DNA of 64,000 nt, taken from Vasconcelosia minhoensis LEGE 07310. Lineage in GTDB: Bacteria; Cyanobacteriota; Cyanobacteriia; Phormidesmidales; Phormidesmidaceae. A program made the position numbers and the translations under genes. Below are positions 62,892 through 64,000 of this stretch, piece after piece (position 1 is the stretch's first letter; every line of letters begins with the position of its first letter). The stretch spans positions 1 through 64,000 of the forward strand of contig NZ_JADEXG010000025.1 in NCBI RefSeq assembly GCF_015207255.1, given 5' to 3'. The notes beneath the pieces are model-generated. The model did not search any database, was not told where the DNA came from, and saw only the letters and a program-made list of their open reading frames with translations.

Positions 62892-63401
62892 CTATTCAAA
62901 AAACTTAAGATAGCGGTATTGGGTCGGCACACCGGGCTCTTTTTCTAAATCAAAGTTAATAATTGCCCAGCAGGGCTCAACCTCAGACGATGGGCTAAAG
63001 TCTACCGGCAGTCCGTAGAGCCGGGGAGCCCCACTAGCGCTCTGGCTTTGCCAGGGAGTACTGTGCTCCAGATAGGCATGAACCAGGTCCTTGTAGCGCT
63101 CGGCAATGATCACCCGAGTCGCCCGATAGCCCTGGGTATAGAGCCGATCCAGAGCTTCGTGAATCTCGAAGCGAATGCCGTCTGGGTGGGTATGCTGGCG
63201 ATACCACTCGCCTTCCCACTGCCGCCAGTGCCGACCCGACTGCACATGCACCAGCTCCTGAGTGTCAGGGTTTGCCTCAAAAGCGCCGTGACGAGGGCAG
63301 AGGTAGCTATCGGTCAGGGTTAGGGCAGAAATGGTTTGGCGACAGTGGGGGCACCGAATTTCTGGGCCATATAGGGGATATTGAAAGGCAGAATTGACCA
63401 T
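62892..63401 (-). CDS. TIGR02652 family protein
   Basis: A 169-residue protein matching TIGR02652, limited to cyanobacteria. YPLYGPEIRCPHCRQTISAL with CxxC and YLCPRHGAFEANP form a possible metal-binding knuckle; QSGRHWRQWEGEWYRQHTHPDGIRFEIHEALDRLYTQGYRAT is the conserved centre. Function unknown. ATG at 63401; TATAAT on the minus strand near 63463-63468 may be its -10. Confidence 0.93.
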   Translation of the reverse strand: MVNSAFQYPLYGPEIRCPHCRQTISALTLTDSYLCPRHGAFEANPDTQELVHVQSGRHWRQWEGEWYRQHTHPDGIRFEIHEALDRLYTQGYRATRVIIAERYKDLVHAYLEHSTPWQSQSASGAPRLYGLPVDFSPSSEVEPCWAIINFDLEKEPGVPTQYRYLKFFE

Positions 63402-63534
63402 CGATATAATCGACCTGAAGAGGCTTGAGGGGCACCCATAGCAGATAGGCTCCGGTGGATTTATTATAGCGGGGGGCGATCCGGCCCTTGACCGGGTTTG
63501 TGCAGATTCTCTTGATAAACAACGGGGTTATTTC

Positions 63535-64000
63535 GTGGATTCTCTCCCACTTGTCTCGCCACTGATCTCGGCTCCTAGCCAATTTTGGCCCGAACCAGAC
63601 CTTTCTCAGGCCGCCTTCGTAGCGCCGAATGCAACCGTACTCGGCCAGGTAGAGATCGGGCCGGGGGCCAGCATCTGGTATGGCGCCGTAGTGCGGGGCG
63701 ATGTCGATCGGATTTGCATCGGGGCCAGTAGCAATGTCCAGGATGGGGCAGTGCTGCACGGCGATCCGCACCTGCCAACCATCCTCGAAGACCATGTCAC
63801 CGTTGGCCACCGGGCGGTGATCCATAGTGCCCATATTGAAAGCGGCAGCCTCATCGGGATCGGTGCGATTGTTCTGAACGGCGTGCGGGTCGGTCGTGGC
63901 AGCCTGATTGGCGCAGGGACAGTGGTAAACAAGGATGTACCGCCGCGATCGCTGGTCGTGGGCGTCCCCGGCAAGATCTTTCGTCCCCTTTCCGAAGCTG
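63535..64000 (+). CDS. Gamma-class carbonic anhydrase family protein, partial at right edge
   Basis: At least 155 residues of a left-handed beta-helix protein of the gamma-carbonic anhydrase (YrdA/CcmM-like) family. Hexapeptide repeats run through NATVLGQVEIGPGASIWYGA, and the zinc His positions are in VLHGDPHL and VGHRAVIHSAHI. It starts at GTG 63535; no earlier in-frame start is seen. The C-terminal end is outside the window, so I cannot tell a short YrdA-like enzyme from a longer CcmM-like one. Confidence 0.9.
   Translation, partial: MDSLPLVSPLISAPSQFWPEPDLSQAAFVAPNATVLGQVEIGPGASIWYGAVVRGDVDRICIGASSNVQDGAVLHGDPHLPTILEDHVTVGHRAVIHSAHIESGSLIGIGAIVLNGVRVGRGSLIGAGTVVNKDVPPRSLVVGVPGKIFRPLSEA

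Noticed and set aside
63307-63834. A 175-codon minus-strand frame
   Set aside because: Antisense to the gamma-carbonic anhydrase and overlapping TIGR02652; the overlapping frames match known families and this one does not.

Overview
The window is chromosomal DNA of a cyanobacterium. It carries photosystem I genes (psaF, psaJ, psaL), cyanobacterial PEP carboxylase, Tic22, many small proteins found almost only in cyanobacteria (DUF2996, DUF2555, DUF5340, DUF3611, DUF4168, TIGR02652), and very many copies of the HIP1 octamer GCGATCGC. An HpsE-like glycosyltransferase suggests a filamentous, possibly hormogonium-forming lineage. The sequence alone does not give a species. No rRNA operon, CRISPR array or prophage is visible.

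Layout. 0-8 kb: a truncated arginase-family gene at the left edge, glucokinase, a leftward operon (membrane protein, type 2 NAD(P)H dehydrogenase, CMD/AhpD-like protein), a glycosyltransferase, a LysR regulator, tatA, and a small gene beside a dead PIN-toxin remnant. 8-18.5 kb: a GH13 amylase with a C-terminal starch-binding domain, then an exopolysaccharide O-acylation pair (MBOAT acyltransferase plus a 1000-residue DUF1574/SGNH protein), then PEP carboxylase. 18.6-26.6 kb: accessory genes, including a HerA-type ATPase followed by a prematurely ended TPR protein, a broken M20 amidohydrolase between strong hairpins, OsmC, DUF4058, and a BlaI/M56 regulator-protease pair. 26.7-29.8 kb: three surface-polysaccharide genes (HpsE, a second glycosyltransferase, a pyruvyl transferase). 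29.8-30.5 kb: a two-gene module whose aspartic protease is cut at its active site, bracketed by two 65-bp direct repeats.

30.5-48 kb: radical SAM enzyme, GNAT, TldD, GDP-mannose to GDP-fucose genes (gmd, fcl), purH, coaBC, tic22, tRNA-Pro, an ACT-like protein, and tsaD. 48-49.5 kb: the PSI cluster psaF-psaJ-psaL, with an 11-bp tandem repeat between psaJ and psaL. 49.5-52.2 kb: trpC and lpdA. 52.3-54.0 kb: one complete IS200/IS605-type element (divergent tnpA and tnpB) with both ends resolvable to the base, inserted at the foot of a terminator-like hairpin. 54-64 kb: housekeeping genes (TrmH-type methyltransferase, two tRNA-Leu, murA with an apparent non-canonical start, M48 protease, holA, obgE, an AAA protein, a gamma-carbonic anhydrase running off the right edge).

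The most interesting signals are: the IS608-like ends, which predict the TnpB guide; the 65-bp repeats around the broken protease module; murA starting at ATT (or CTG) behind a self-complementary Shine-Dalgarno; related 11-bp tandem repeats at two unlinked sites; the psaF-psaJ-psaL arrangement; and a tRNA-Leu whose 5' end is also the 3' end of a protease gene. I did not find a clearly new multi-gene defence or metabolic system. The nearest candidate is the repeat-bracketed module at 29.9-30.5 kb.
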